Assembly (NCBI GenBank): GCA_900541745.1
Contig: UQLA01000001.1
Span: 186,001 to 250,000, forward strand
Direction of reading: 5' to 3'
DNA: 64,000 nt
Source: an uncultured Collinsella sp.
Lineage (GTDB): Bacteria > Actinomycetota > Coriobacteriia > Coriobacteriales > Coriobacteriaceae
Below are positions 52,001 through 60,800 of this stretch, piece after piece. The translations under genes were made by a program, and so were the position numbers. The number at the start of each line of letters is the position of its first letter. The stretch's first letter is position 1. The notes under the pieces are model-generated. The model searched no databases and was not told the DNA's origin. It was given only the letters and a program-made list of their open reading frames with translations.

Positions 52001-53797
52001 CGCGTCGTCGACCAGTGGATGTACCACAGCCGCCTGTACGCCGTCGCCCGTTTTGTGACGATGCGCAACGACCTGGACCTGATCCAGCTCAACTCCTTCG
52101 GCTGCGGCCTGGACGCCCTGACCACCGACCAGGTGCAGGAGATTCTGGAGGCCAGCGGCAAGATCTACACCGTGCTCAAGATCGACGAGGTGTCCAACCT
52201 GGGTGCCGCGCGCATCCGCGTCCGCTCGCTCATGGCAGCGCTCAAGGACCAGGAGGCCGAGCGCTTGGCCGAGGCCACGGCCGCGGGCGAGGCCTACGAG
52301 CAGGGCGATGCCGCGCCGGTGGCGCCCTCCACGGACGCCCCCGCGTTCGCGAGCCGCAAGTACACGTTTGAGGCCCAGCGTGAGAGCGCATCGACCGCGT
52401 GGCCCAAGGTGCCCTTTACCGAGCAGATGCGCGAGGAGGGCTACACCATCCTGTGCCCGCAGATGGCGCCGATCCACTTTGACCTGGTCAAAGAGGTGTT
52501 CCGTGGTGCTGGCTACAACTTGGAGCTGCTGCCCTCGACCGATCACGACGCCGTCGAGGCCGGTCTGCGCTATGTGAACAATGACATCTGCTATCCGTCG
52601 ATCCTGGTGACGGGCCAGATCATGGAGGCCATCGAGAGCGGTCGGTACGACCTGTCCAAGACGGCCGTGGTTATCAGCCAGACCGGCGGTGGCTGCCGTG
52701 CCACCAACTACATCGCGCTCATTCGCAAGGCCCTGCGCGAGAGCGGCCACCCCGAGATCCCGGTGATCTCGCTTTCGGCCGTGGCGCTCGGCGAGGACAA
52801 CCCTGGCTTTAAGATTACGCCGGCGCTGCTCAAGCAGGCGGTCTACGCGGTGCTCTTTGGCGATGTGATGATGCAGATGCTCTACCGCTGCCGCCCGTAC
52901 GAGGCCACGCCCGGTGCCGCCAACGCGCTCTACGAGGAGTACATGGCGCGCGCCCGCAAGCTGGTGCCCAAGTTTAACCGCCACAACTACACCAAGCTGT
53001 GCCGCGAGGCCATCCGTGCGTTCGACACCATGCCGCTCGTGGGCGAGGGCACCAAGCCACGCGTGGGCGTGGTCGGCGAGATTCTGGTCAAGTTCCATCC
53101 CACGGCCAACAACCACGTGGTCGATGTGATCGAGCGCGAGGGCTGCGAGGCTGTGGTGCCGGGCCTGCTCGACTTCTTCCTGTACTCCATGAGTAACGCC
53201 GAGCTGCAGAAGGACGAGCTGGGAAGCTCTGCCACGGCGCGCGCTAGCATGCAGGCGCTCATTAAGCTCGTGGACTGGATGCGCACGCCGGTGGAGGAGA
53301 TGCTCGAAAAGTCCCGCCGCTTTGAGGCACCCGAGCGCATCGGCACCATGGCGGACAAGGCTCGCACGGTGCTCTCGGTGTGCAACAACATGGGCGAGGG
53401 CTGGTTACTCACGGCCGAGATGCTCGACCTGATCGACCACGGCGCGCCCAACATCATCTGCACGCAGCCCTTCGCGTGCCTGCCCAACCACGTGGTGGGC
53501 AAGGCCGTGATTAAGGAACTGCGCCGTCAGCACCCCGAGAGCAATATCGTCGCGGTGGACTACGACCCCGGCGCGTCCGAGGTCAACCAGCTCAACCGTA
53601 TTAAGCTCATGATCAGCGTGGCCAAGGAAAACATGCGCGCCGGTAAGGGCTTTAAGCTCGAGAAGGTGGCGCCGCTCGCGATGGATGAGGTCACTGGCCA
53701 GATGCGTGCCCATGACGGCTGCGTGAGCTGCGGCTCGGTCGACGAGAGCGCCGTGGCGTCGGTCGCTGAGCGCCTGGGACGCGGCATTAAGAAGTAG
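49010..53797 (+). CDS. Giant acyl-CoA dehydratase activase (2-hydroxyglutaryl-CoA dehydratase activator family)
   Basis: A 1595-aa fusion. Residues 1-80 are an Ala-rich helical leader not seen in all homologues. Two ASKHA activase domains follow: LGIDVGSTTVKLAVLNDDNQ with GTCAGGTGAFIDQM (first, about 85-350) and IGIDAGSTTMKAALVGEDGQ with NEACSSGCGSFIESF (second, about 400-670); the latter holds the Cys pair that bridges a 4Fe-4S cluster in the homodimeric activases. A Cys-rich segment (CGRCSNNCQLTVNDFGGG) leads to DUF2229- and HgdB-like regions with further Cys. By family it transfers an electron to a 2-hydroxyacyl-CoA dehydratase with ATP hydrolysis. The separate dehydratase subunits are not in the window. 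It is regulated with the TetR gene upstream. Confidence 0.9.
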   Translation: MSKLVEGIKDRMVAAAREAAPAVVDAAQKAATAAAEKVAEAVADAKNAAGETSVASEPATATEPVAATAAHAPEGAIFNPENARGNLHLGIDVGSTTVKLAVLNDDNQIVYAKYQRHHTDVRACARDLFEGAATVLPTAQMTCAITGSGGLLLSQWLDLEFVQEVIASKRAVETLISATDVAIELGGEDAKIIYFDNGIEQRMNGTCAGGTGAFIDQMATLLHTDASGLNELAANATTIYPIASRCGVFAKTDVQPLLNEGARPEDVAASIFQAVVTQTISGLACGRPIRGNVAFLGGPLQYLSELRHRFYLTLNLDEEHRIVPQNAHLFVASGAAMAHESNRLSTFPQLIEAIDALGDTQGAEVERLDPLFANDEDFAEFKTRHDQEVVPKGKLDGYTGRVFIGIDAGSTTMKAALVGEDGQLLHTWYGNNNGDILGTAKVIMADFYNHIPAGCTIGHVTTTGYGEALLIEALKADSGEIETVAHLRGAKAFLPGVEFILDIGGQDMKCLRVKDGVIEHIMLNEACSSGCGSFIESFAVSMNMDVRAFADAAIHAKAPVDLGSRCTVFMNSRVKQAQKEGATVGDIAAGLSYSVIKNALFKVIKLRDPKEIGSQVIVQGGTFMSDATLRAFEQLTGVHAVRPDIAGCMGAYGAALLARDRAGADGTSTILSAEDIAHLTVTQKHVRCGRCSNNCQLTVNDFGGGRRFITGNRCEKGAGHKKQKTEAPNLFKKKNELLFNREVLSPDEAPRGTVGIPRALNMYENYPFWHAFFTRLGFSVQLSDQSSKKTYQAGIESMPSESVCYPAKMSHGHVMNLIDRDVDFIWMPCVRWERKEDPTAGNCYNCPIVMSYPTALALNIDEIREQNIEFLYPFVPYHDKTELKRRLYQVLAVDRVADAEAGRGRVRGPKITRSEVDAAVNAAFEADARFHEDIQTMGEEALKWVEDHGGHGIVLAGRPYHNDPEINHALPELISSFGFAVFTEDSLAHLVKPERPIRVVDQWMYHSRLYAVARFVTMRNDLDLIQLNSFGCGLDALTTDQVQEILEASGKIYTVLKIDEVSNLGAARIRVRSLMAALKDQEAERLAEATAAGEAYEQGDAAPVAPSTDAPAFASRKYTFEAQRESASTAWPKVPFTEQMREEGYTILCPQMAPIHFDLVKEVFRGAGYNLELLPSTDHDAVEAGLRYVNNDICYPSILVTGQIMEAIESGRYDLSKTAVVISQTGGGCRATNYIALIRKALRESGHPEIPVISLSAVALGEDNPGFKITPALLKQAVYAVLFGDVMMQMLYRCRPYEATPGAANALYEEYMARARKLVPKFNRHNYTKLCREAIRAFDTMPLVGEGTKPRVGVVGEILVKFHPTANNHVVDVIEREGCEAVVPGLLDFFLYSMSNAELQKDELGSSATARASMQALIKLVDWMRTPVEEMLEKSRRFEAPERIGTMADKARTVLSVCNNMGEGWLLTAEMLDLIDHGAPNIICTQPFACLPNHVVGKAVIKELRRQHPESNIVAVDYDPGASEVNQLNRIKLMISVAKENMRAGKGFKLEKVAPLAMDEVTGQMRAHDGCVSCGSVDESAVASVAERLGRGIKK

Positions 53798-53827
53798 TTG
53801 GCCTGCTTCGAGCCGGATATAAGACAA

Positions 53828-53862
53828 ACGGGTGGCAGCCGTGCCGGCTACCACCCGTTTTT
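53828..53862 (+). terminator. Terminator after the activase gene
   Basis: ACGGGTGGCAGCC pairs with GGCTACCACCCGT (one bulge) with a GTGCC loop, followed by TTTTGC. It begins 30 nt after the activase stop. Confidence 0.85.
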
Positions 53863-53917
53863 GCTGGACATATGTTGCGCAAACGCCCCAACTATCACCC
53901 TTTGCGAACTTAGATTT

Positions 53918-54042
53918 CGGAAGTATGCGGCAAAATCTGAATAGGCTGAGCACACTAGGTATGCCCAAGCTCTGTACCTGCGGTTTTATTGGCGGAAAAC
54001 CGGGGTGTGCTCAAGGGTTCCGGAATTTGCCGCATACTTCCG
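53918..54042. repeat. Nested inverted repeat between activase and hydroxyacyl-CoA dehydrogenase genes
   Basis: CGGAAGTATGCGGCAAA (53918-53934) and TTTGCCGCATACTTCCG (54026-54042) are perfect outer arms, TGAGCACAC (53947-53955) and GTGTGCTCA (54005-54013) are perfect inner arms, and GGTTTT/AAAACC pairs in the centre. The layout resembles the other intergenic palindromes, but the TCCGCA/GAGGAC loop is absent. Confidence 0.7.
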
Positions 54043-54214
54043 TAAACGACGTCTCGGTGGCACAAAAAATCGCCCTCGGCGCCTTGAAATAATGAACAAG
54101 TGTAGCCGTTCGCCGCAAATTACCGTCCGTTTATAGAACCCATCCCCAGCGTGCAGTCCCCTTACGGTTGAATAAATACACATCTATGGAATTACGTAAG
54201 AGAGGACCGTTTCC

Positions 54215-55174
54215 ATGAGCTACAAGACCGTTTGCGTTGCTGGCGGCGGCGTGTTGGGAAGCCAGATTGCCTTTCAGACTGCCTACTGCGGCTTTGATGT
54301 GACGATCTGGCTGCGCAGCGAGGGCAGCATCGGCCGCACCCAACCCAAGATTGATCACGTGCGCAAGGAGTACATCGCGGCTATCGAGGGCATGGCGGAC
54401 GGTACGGGTGAGTGGTGCGCCGGTATCGCCGATAGCGGCCAACCCTTCGACAAGGAGGCGGCACTCGCCGCCGTCGAGCGTGCCTACTCCACGCTCAAGC
54501 TGGAGCTCGACCTCGCCGAGGCCGTGGCCGACGCCGACCTGGTTATCGAATCTATGGCCGAGGACACCCAGGCAAAGATCGACTTCTACAAGAAGCTTGC
54601 TCCGGTTCTCCCGCAAAAGACCGTCATCGTCACCAACTCCTCCACGCTGCTGCCAAGCACCTTTGCCAAGTACACCGGCCGCCCCGAGAAGTACCTGTCG
54701 CTGCACTTTGCCAACTCCATCTGGAAGAACAACATGACCGAGGTCATGGCCCAGGACCAGACCGACAAGCGCTACTTCGACGAGCTCGTCGACTTTGCCA
54801 ACGACATCCGCATGCTGGCGCTTCCCGTCAACAAGGAAAAGAACGGCTACCTGCTCAACTCCATGTTGGTGCCGTGGCTGCTTTCGGGCCTGGACCTGTA
54901 CGTCTCGGGCGTCAGCGACCCCAAGAGCATCGACCTCGCATGGACGCGCGGCACCGGCGCGCCTAAGGGCCCGTTCCGCGTGTTCGACACGGTGGGCATC
55001 CAGACGGCCTACAACATCGTTATGCAGTATCAGAAGGTCCCGGGCCTGGTGAGCCCACTGCTCAAAAAGATGATGATGCCCTACAACTTTAAGGCCATGG
55101 CCTCCGTCCTCAAGAAAATGCTCGACGAAGGCAAGCTGGGCGAAAGCTCGGGCGAGGGCTTCTTCAAGTACTAA
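54215..55174 (+). CDS. 3-hydroxyacyl-CoA dehydrogenase
   Basis: A 319-aa NAD-dependent enzyme of the 3-hydroxybutyryl-CoA dehydrogenase family. The Rossmann motif is VAGGGVLGSQIAFQTAYCGF (near residue 10). ADADLVIESMAEDTQAKIDF matches the E-x-x-x-E-D-x-x-x-K segment. SLHFANSIWKNN holds the catalytic His, and the C-terminal helical domain contains TRGTGAPKGPF and DTVGIQTAYN. The His region reads HFANSIW rather than the usual HFFNP.P, so the substrate may differ from butyryl-CoA. Its location after the dehydratase activase suggests a shared acyl-CoA pathway. It stands alone with its own upstream region. Confidence 0.88.
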   Translation: MSYKTVCVAGGGVLGSQIAFQTAYCGFDVTIWLRSEGSIGRTQPKIDHVRKEYIAAIEGMADGTGEWCAGIADSGQPFDKEAALAAVERAYSTLKLELDLAEAVADADLVIESMAEDTQAKIDFYKKLAPVLPQKTVIVTNSSTLLPSTFAKYTGRPEKYLSLHFANSIWKNNMTEVMAQDQTDKRYFDELVDFANDIRMLALPVNKEKNGYLLNSMLVPWLLSGLDLYVSGVSDPKSIDLAWTRGTGAPKGPFRVFDTVGIQTAYNIVMQYQKVPGLVSPLLKKMMMPYNFKAMASVLKKMLDEGKLGESSGEGFFKY

Positions 55175-55214
55175 AAAATGATACGTCGGGGACGGAGGAA
55201 AACGGATCATTTTT
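55174..55214. repeat. Palindrome at the junction before a truncated gene
   Basis: AAAAATGATACGT (55174-55186) and ACGGATCATTTTT (55202-55214), one mismatch, around CGGGGACGGAGGAAA. It covers the stop of the dehydrogenase gene and ends 16 bp before the open frame of the arylsulfotransferase fragment. Confidence 0.6.
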
Positions 55215-55229
55215 GGTCGCCAGCAGTGA

Positions 55230-55733
55230 GAAGATGGACCCAGAAATAGAAAGGAGTGGCAATGGGCCGGCTCGGGCTTTGAGGACAAGTTACTGCAGGC
55301 CCAGGGCGATTTTTCGCTCAACGCGGGCCAGCACAGCGTGACGTATCTGTCGAGTTCTGACACGGCAACGACCGGTCGCTACCAGGTGCTGCTGTACGAC
55401 AACAACTTTGGTGCGGCCGAAAGCTATCCCAAGTTCGACTGGGGCCAGCTGGGCGCCGCGGTGGTGACCGACTACAACAAGGGCACGCATTCGTTTGGGC
55501 GCATCTTTACAGTGGACGAGGCGGCCCGCACCTACGAGCTCGAAGACCAGATCGCGGTGCCGTTCTCGGGCAACGTCAGCAGTGCGCAGCGCGTCGGCGA
55601 TTCAAATAGCATGCTCGTGGCATCGGGCCAGGCCAAGACCTTTACCGAGTACGATCGCTACGGACTGCCCATCGCCACCTACGAGATGGAAGCCGAAAAG
55701 TTCATCTATCGTGTGTATAAGTACGAGCTGTAG
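55230..55733 (+). pseudogene. 3' fragment of an aryl-sulfate sulfotransferase gene
   Basis: The open frame starts without a proper start and reads EDKLLQAQGDFSLNAGQHSV, then YDNNFGAAESYPKFDW, VDEAARTYELEDQI and finally EKFIYRVYKYEL. This matches the last about 150 residues of arylsulfotransferases (the QH and F/YDN.. propeller motifs and the terminal beta strands). About 400 residues with the signal peptide and catalytic His are missing. The GTG at 55338 could start a 131-aa product, but a lone propeller end is unlikely to work. Confidence 0.65.
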
Positions 55734-55923
55734 GGCCGCGCTTAGGTTTGACCAATGGAGTATGAAAACACGCCGTTCGCCGATGCCCCCTCCGCGAGTG
55801 GCAGCCATATGGTTTGATATCAGAAACATATAGTTGTCGCCAGCCTGCTGGCGACGTTCCCCCTGATATCAGAGGCTCCAGGTATGTTTCGCGCTCCGTT
55901 AAACAACTATCGATTGGGCTAAC

Positions 55924-56373
55924 ATGGACCGCCGTGCTATTTCGATAACCCTTGCAGTGGTCTGTCTGACTGTGCTCCTGGGCGCTACAGGGCTGTTTGC
56001 TATAAGCCGAGAAACGTCCTATATGCAGGAATGCGCTTCCGAAGGGTTTGCCATTGATGGTTACTATCGGGATGACAAAACGAGTCTGGAAATCCTGGCC
56101 TTTCTTGAGGAGGATGGCTGTCGATGGCAACTGGTCAACAAAGACGGAAGCAGCGTTGACGGGCGGTTTAAGCGTACGGATGACCCCAACATCCTGATAT
56201 TAAAGAAGGAAAACGGCGAAGAATTCGGTACGGTCCACGTCGCGTATATGTCACGCCGACGCGAGCAGGGCCAGCTCTATCTATTTAGAGATAGCGAAGT
56301 GACCCGATTTTATCTGGTGAGCACCAAACCTGCGTTTACGGTGGAGTCTGGCGATGTCGATCTGGACAGTTGA
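55924..56373 (+). CDS. Small membrane-anchored protein of unknown function
   Basis: A 149-aa protein with one N-terminal hydrophobic helix (ISITLAVVCLTVLLGATGLF, residues about 6-26) and an extracytoplasmic domain of beta-strand character with many Glu, Asp and Arg residues (YYRDDKTSLEILAFLEEDGC, GRFKRTDDPNILILKKENGE). No lipobox and no clear family. The frame is supported by codon pattern and by a terminator-like hairpin about 20 bases after the stop; a ribosome-binding site is weak. Confidence that it is a real gene is moderate. Confidence 0.6.
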   Translation: MDRRAISITLAVVCLTVLLGATGLFAISRETSYMQECASEGFAIDGYYRDDKTSLEILAFLEEDGCRWQLVNKDGSSVDGRFKRTDDPNILILKKENGEEFGTVHVAYMSRRREQGQLYLFRDSEVTRFYLVSTKPAFTVESGDVDLDS

Positions 56374-56394
56374 TTCACGGCAATAAAACAGCGA

Positions 56395-56423
56395 GCGGGG
56401 TGCGGGTGTGAACTGCACCCCGC
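56395..56423. terminator. Hairpin between convergent small protein and DUF389 genes
   Basis: GCGGGGTGC (56395-56403) and GCACCCCGC (56415-56423) form a perfect stem; flanks AGCGA/TATTTGCTCG extend it weakly. T-runs are poor on both strands. Confidence 0.6.
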
Positions 56424-56498
56424 TATTTGCTCGTGTCCGTATCGCGTCTGCGCCTCGTCGTAACTTGCGTCCGTGCGAGCATTCGTCCCGCGCCGGCA

Positions 56499-57638
56499 TC
56501 ACTTCACATCGAACTCCACGCGATCGAGTTCGGGCACGTTGAGGTCGATGAGCTTGCGGGCGACGTGACGGTCGTGTGCCCCGAGCGCCTCGCTTGTCGT
56601 CACGTGGGCGACTATCTCGCGCTCGACAATACCCTCTTCCTCGCCTTCGGTGGCCGAGGTCTCGACGGCGACGGTGTAGTCCTTAAAGCCCGGCAGCACC
56701 GCGGCAAGCTCGCGCGTGGTTTCGGTGACGCCGTAGCCGTCCTGTACACCGGCCTGCGCCGAGCCAATGGACCCCGCCGTCATAACGATGCAGGGGATGG
56801 CAAAGATCACCGTGCCCACGATGATGCGGAGGCGCACCTTGCGCGATAGCTCGTCGACCTCGGCATTTTCCTCGGCAGTCACAATACCGTCGCCGTTCAG
56901 GTCGCGCTTGAGCGGCGCGCGCAAAAGAAGCAGCACGGCTTCGGCGGCCAGTGCGATAAAGACCACGTTGATGCCAAACTCATAAAGCGCCGAGAGAAAC
57001 AGCGACCCGCTTGCGATGGCGATGCCATAGCCCGCCGCGCACAGGGGCGGCATGAGCGCGGTCGCCACGGCCACGCCGGCGATGAGCGTGGCGGGTTCCT
57101 GGTCGCGCGAGTTGCCCAGGCCACCCGCAAAGCCGCCCGCGAGCGCGACGGCAAGGTCCCACACAGTCGGTGTCGAATTGTCGATGATGGCGGCCGTGGT
57201 GGTGCCAAGGGGCGAGAGCTTAAAGTACAACGTGGACGTGACCAGGCAAAAGGCCATCTGTAGAGCCAAGCCCGCGATGGCCTCGACGGTAATCTCGCGG
57301 TCGAGCGTGGCGATGCCGTATGCCATGGCTAGGACCGAGCCCATGAGTGGGCAGATGAGCATGGCGCCTACAATGGCGATATCCGAGTCGATATCGAGGC
57401 CGATGCTCGCGATCAACATGGCAATGATCAGGATGCATAAGTGCGAGCCAGTCAGGCGCGCCCCGTTTACAAAGCGCTTGCGAATCACGTGATAGGGCGC
57501 GCGTCCCTCGCGAATGTTGAATGCCTGCTTTAGGAAGCGGCCGGCGTCCTCTATGGCCTCGCTATGGGCAGGGCGGATGCCATGGCGCCGATGATGGCGC
57601 TCGCGCAGTCGCTTGAGCTGTTGTTTATCGAGTTCCAT
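56499..57638 (-). CDS. DUF389 membrane protein with an EF-hand loop
   Basis: A 379-aa protein of the DUF389 family. After a cytosolic start it has about eight helices beginning SHLCILIIAMLIASIGLDID SDIAIVGAML, with the family stretch GATLDREI-like (YGIATLDREITVEAIAGLAL) and IAGVAVATALMPPLCAAGYG. Between the sixth and seventh helix lies DLNGDGIVTAEE (about residue 245), a perfect calcium-binding EF-hand loop pattern (D-x-N-x-D-G-x-V-x-x-x-E) that most family members, to my knowledge, do not have. The C-terminus is an acidic beta-rich cytosolic or external tail. Function of DUF389 is unknown; transport has been suggested. It is transcribed alone. Confidence 0.85.
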   Translation of the reverse strand: MELDKQQLKRLRERHHRRHGIRPAHSEAIEDAGRFLKQAFNIREGRAPYHVIRKRFVNGARLTGSHLCILIIAMLIASIGLDIDSDIAIVGAMLICPLMGSVLAMAYGIATLDREITVEAIAGLALQMAFCLVTSTLYFKLSPLGTTTAAIIDNSTPTVWDLAVALAGGFAGGLGNSRDQEPATLIAGVAVATALMPPLCAAGYGIAIASGSLFLSALYEFGINVVFIALAAEAVLLLLRAPLKRDLNGDGIVTAEENAEVDELSRKVRLRIIVGTVIFAIPCIVMTAGSIGSAQAGVQDGYGVTETTRELAAVLPGFKDYTVAVETSATEGEEEGIVEREIVAHVTTSEALGAHDRHVARKLIDLNVPELDRVEFDVK

Positions 57639-57755
57639 GCTTACCTCGGAGTAGAACGAACTTTAAAAGAATGGAGTAGGGATTTGCCTGAATACATAAA
57701 GATGGGGCTTGGTTTAAAACATACTAATTGGGATTGTCCGCCAGCTGGGAGACTA

Positions 57756-57793
57756 AATTGCGCAAGAAATCCCATTAAAAAAGTTGCGCAATT
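57756..57793. promoter_or_regulatory. Inverted repeat in the leader of the surface-protein gene
   Basis: AATTGCGCAA (57756-57765) and TTGCGCAATT (57784-57793) are perfect 10-nt arms around an 18-nt A-rich loop, 65 bp before the start codon. It lies in an AT-rich 220-bp gap and could be a regulator site or an mRNA hairpin. Confidence 0.5.
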
Positions 57794-57857
57794 AAATCAA
57801 GTCTATCAGTCATATATTGCTCTCATAGGCATGTCATTGTGTCAAAGGGAGAAAGCC

Positions 57858-60800
57858 ATGGCGAACTACAGTCCACAACATTTTGGATCTCGAGCTAAGG
57901 CTGCCAACGCCAAAGGCGTTGCCAACCGTGCCGTCGCAACCGTGTTGACGGCGGGTCTCATCGCTCAACCGCTTATATCGCCGCACCGGCAGTCGATAGC
58001 GGCAATGCCGCGAAGGGCGACAGCGCTATCGAGAGTGCCGTCGTCGCCAGTAGCCGGGCAACCGCAAAAACGGCTGCTCAACTGGCCGAGGAATCGGCAA
58101 AGCAGCTCAAGGACGCCCAGGCCGCCTACGATGCCGCCCAGAAGAAGGCCGATGCTGCAGGCCAGGCTCAAAAGCAGGCGCAGCAGCTAAAAGATCAGGC
58201 CTTTCAAGCCGTAAGCGACAACGAGGTCGAGCAGAATAAGGCAGAGGCCGACGCGCTGCAGGAGAAGATCGATGAGCTCAAGGCGGCCGTCGATAAGACC
58301 GAGCAACAGCAGAAGAAGCTGGGCGACCTGAACGATCAGCTCGATCGGGCCAACAAGAGCGTTACGGAAAAGACCCAGGTGCTCGAGGACGCCAAGGCAA
58401 AGCGGGATGAGGCCAAGAAGGCCCTCGATGATGCTCAGGCAAAGCTCGATGGCATGGATGATTACGAGGCCGCCAAGAAGGCCGTCGATGAGGCGCAGGC
58501 GAAGGTTGATGCGGCGAATGCCGATGTGAAGGCTGCCGAGAGCGAACTTGCTACTGCAAAGACCGATGTCATCAATGCCGAGCAAAAGAAGAGCGATGCC
58601 GAGACTGCCTTGGCGTCTGCCCAGGTCAAGAAACAGGAAACAGCCGATGCCCTTACCACCGCAACTGCCGCGCACGTTAGTGCTCAGCAGAAGCTCAATG
58701 AGGCCCAAGCTGCGCTTGACGCGGCAACCTCTGGTACGGGTGTCGATTTGAGCGGGCTTGAGGCTGCCAAAGAAAATGCCGCCGCCGAGCTTGCCGCAGC
58801 GCAATCCGAACTTGACGCTGCGACGTCTGCCGACTTTGCCGCGCAGGCGGACCTCCAGAATGCTCAGGCTGCTGCGAGCGCTGCGCAGGACAAACTGGAT
58901 GCCGCGAACACTGCCGTTGCGTCCGCTCAAGCTGCATACGACGAGGCAAATGGGAAGCTTAACGGCATGGCCGACAAGCTCGACGCCGCCAAGACTGCCT
59001 ATGAGAAGGCCCAGCGAGCTGAAGCTGACAAGAAGGCTGCATACGAGCAGGCTAAGAAGGACAGCGATGACAAAAAGGCCGAGTATGAGGCGGCATGCGA
59101 TGCCTCTGCTGCCGCGAAAGATGCCCTCGAGGCTGCCAATGCGGAAGTAAAGGCGCTCGAGAAGAAGATTGCCGACCTCAAGGCCAATATGGCGACTGGC
59201 CAGGATATCATCAGCCAAGGAATCGTCGGCTTCTTTAGCTATATTGCGAACAGCGGTCAGTTCTCAAATGGCCAGAAGAACAACGCCTTGGATGCCATAG
59301 CTATGATCACGGGCGTCAGCAATAAAGCGGATTGGTACGATGCTTATGTTGACCAGGATAAGAGCAGGGAGACAAACCCCCTCTCGCTGAAGCAGATGCG
59401 TAATGCGTTGACGTATCTCGATGTGCATAACAATATCCGAAAGGCAAATGGCCAGTCGGAGTTGAGCATCAGCTTAAGAATGACGGCGTCGGCGGCTCTG
59501 AACGCTTCCTATTCTTCAAATAACTGGGCGCATTCGGGTCATTACTACGACAATGCCGAGAATCTTTCCGAAGGTGGCGGAGCTTACGTTGGCGGTGAGA
59601 CCGTCGATTCGCTCGGCTGGCCGTACACGGGGCTTTACACCGAGGAAAAAGCCACCTTCGACAATTACGTCAAGCAGTACGGCAGCGATCTTGACACTCA
59701 TCGCTACGACACCTATTACGTTTTCACGAACTACAAGGACGTGTTTGCGGCCTGCGGACACTATCTTAATATCGTCGGCAAAGACATGAAGGCCTTTGGC
59801 GTGGCGACCGGAAGTGGCAAGGGCGCCAAAATGGAAGTCACCGCCTTTGACTATAGTTTTAGAAACGATCAATCTGACTTCACCGTTGCGGAGTTCAAGA
59901 AGGTTCTCAACGACTATATCGATTCTGCCTATAACGCCGGTGGTACGCAGGAGCAAAAGGAACAGCTAAAGCAGCTTCAGGAGAAGCTCGCCGCCGCACA
60001 GAAGAAATCTGGGGCTGCTGGCGATGCTTGTAATGCTGCGCTGAACAGCCAGGATGCTGCCAAGGACGCATACGAGGCTGCCGATGCAAACGTAAACGTT
60101 GCCAAGGGCGAGTACGAGAAAGCGAAGTCCGATACCGCCACCGCAAAGGCTGCATACGACGCTGCCAAGGACGCGTCCGGTGAGGTCGACCTCGGCACGC
60201 TTAAGTTGAACCTCGATAAGGCAAAGAGCGAAGCTGCTGCTGCGCAGGCGGATTTAGATAAAGCCAATGCCACGCTGACCGACAGCAAGGCAAAGGCTGA
60301 CGGGGCCGCTGCTCGCAAGGCGAAGGCTCGCAGTGCCCACGATGCTGCCAAGGCAAAGTCCGATCAGGCTAACGAGGCGTATGACAACGCCACGGCTTCG
60401 GTTAAGGACCTCACTGCCAAGCGTGACACTGCCAAGACGGACCTTGCGGACAAGCAGGGCACGCTTGACAAGGCCAAGAAGGCCGACGATGCTGCTCAGG
60501 CGGGCGTAGACAAGGCTCAGGCCGCAGATGCACAGGCCGCGACCGCTCTTTCGGACGCTAAGCAGGCAGTTGCCGCCAAGACGCAGACCCTGTCCGACGC
60601 ACAGGCGAAGACCAAGGCCACCGAGGACGAGCTGGCCCGCGCAAACAAGGCCTTCGAGCGCTTCGCCGGTGCCCAGAAGGCGGTTGACGACGCCAAGGCT
60701 GCCTATGACGCCACCGTCGCCGGTGTCGCCAATGCCGAGAAGCAGCTCGAGGCCGCCAACGAGGCCGTCGTCGATGCGAACCTCGAGATCGTCAAGGCCA

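Noticed and set aside
50030..53116. A 1028-codon open frame antisense to the activase gene
   Set aside because: It mirrors the codon pattern of the GC-rich activase gene; the product is low-complexity (His, Gly, Leu, Val, Asp rich) without domains.
57564..57857. Upstream extension of the surface-protein frame into DUF389
   Set aside because: It overlaps the antisense of the DUF389 gene; ATG 57858 has a proper ribosome-binding site and starts a signal peptide.
58187..59218. A 343-codon antisense frame in the surface-protein gene
   Set aside because: It is the complement of Ala/Lys/Glu repeats and yields an artificial Leu/Gly/Ser-rich sequence; no start signal or family.
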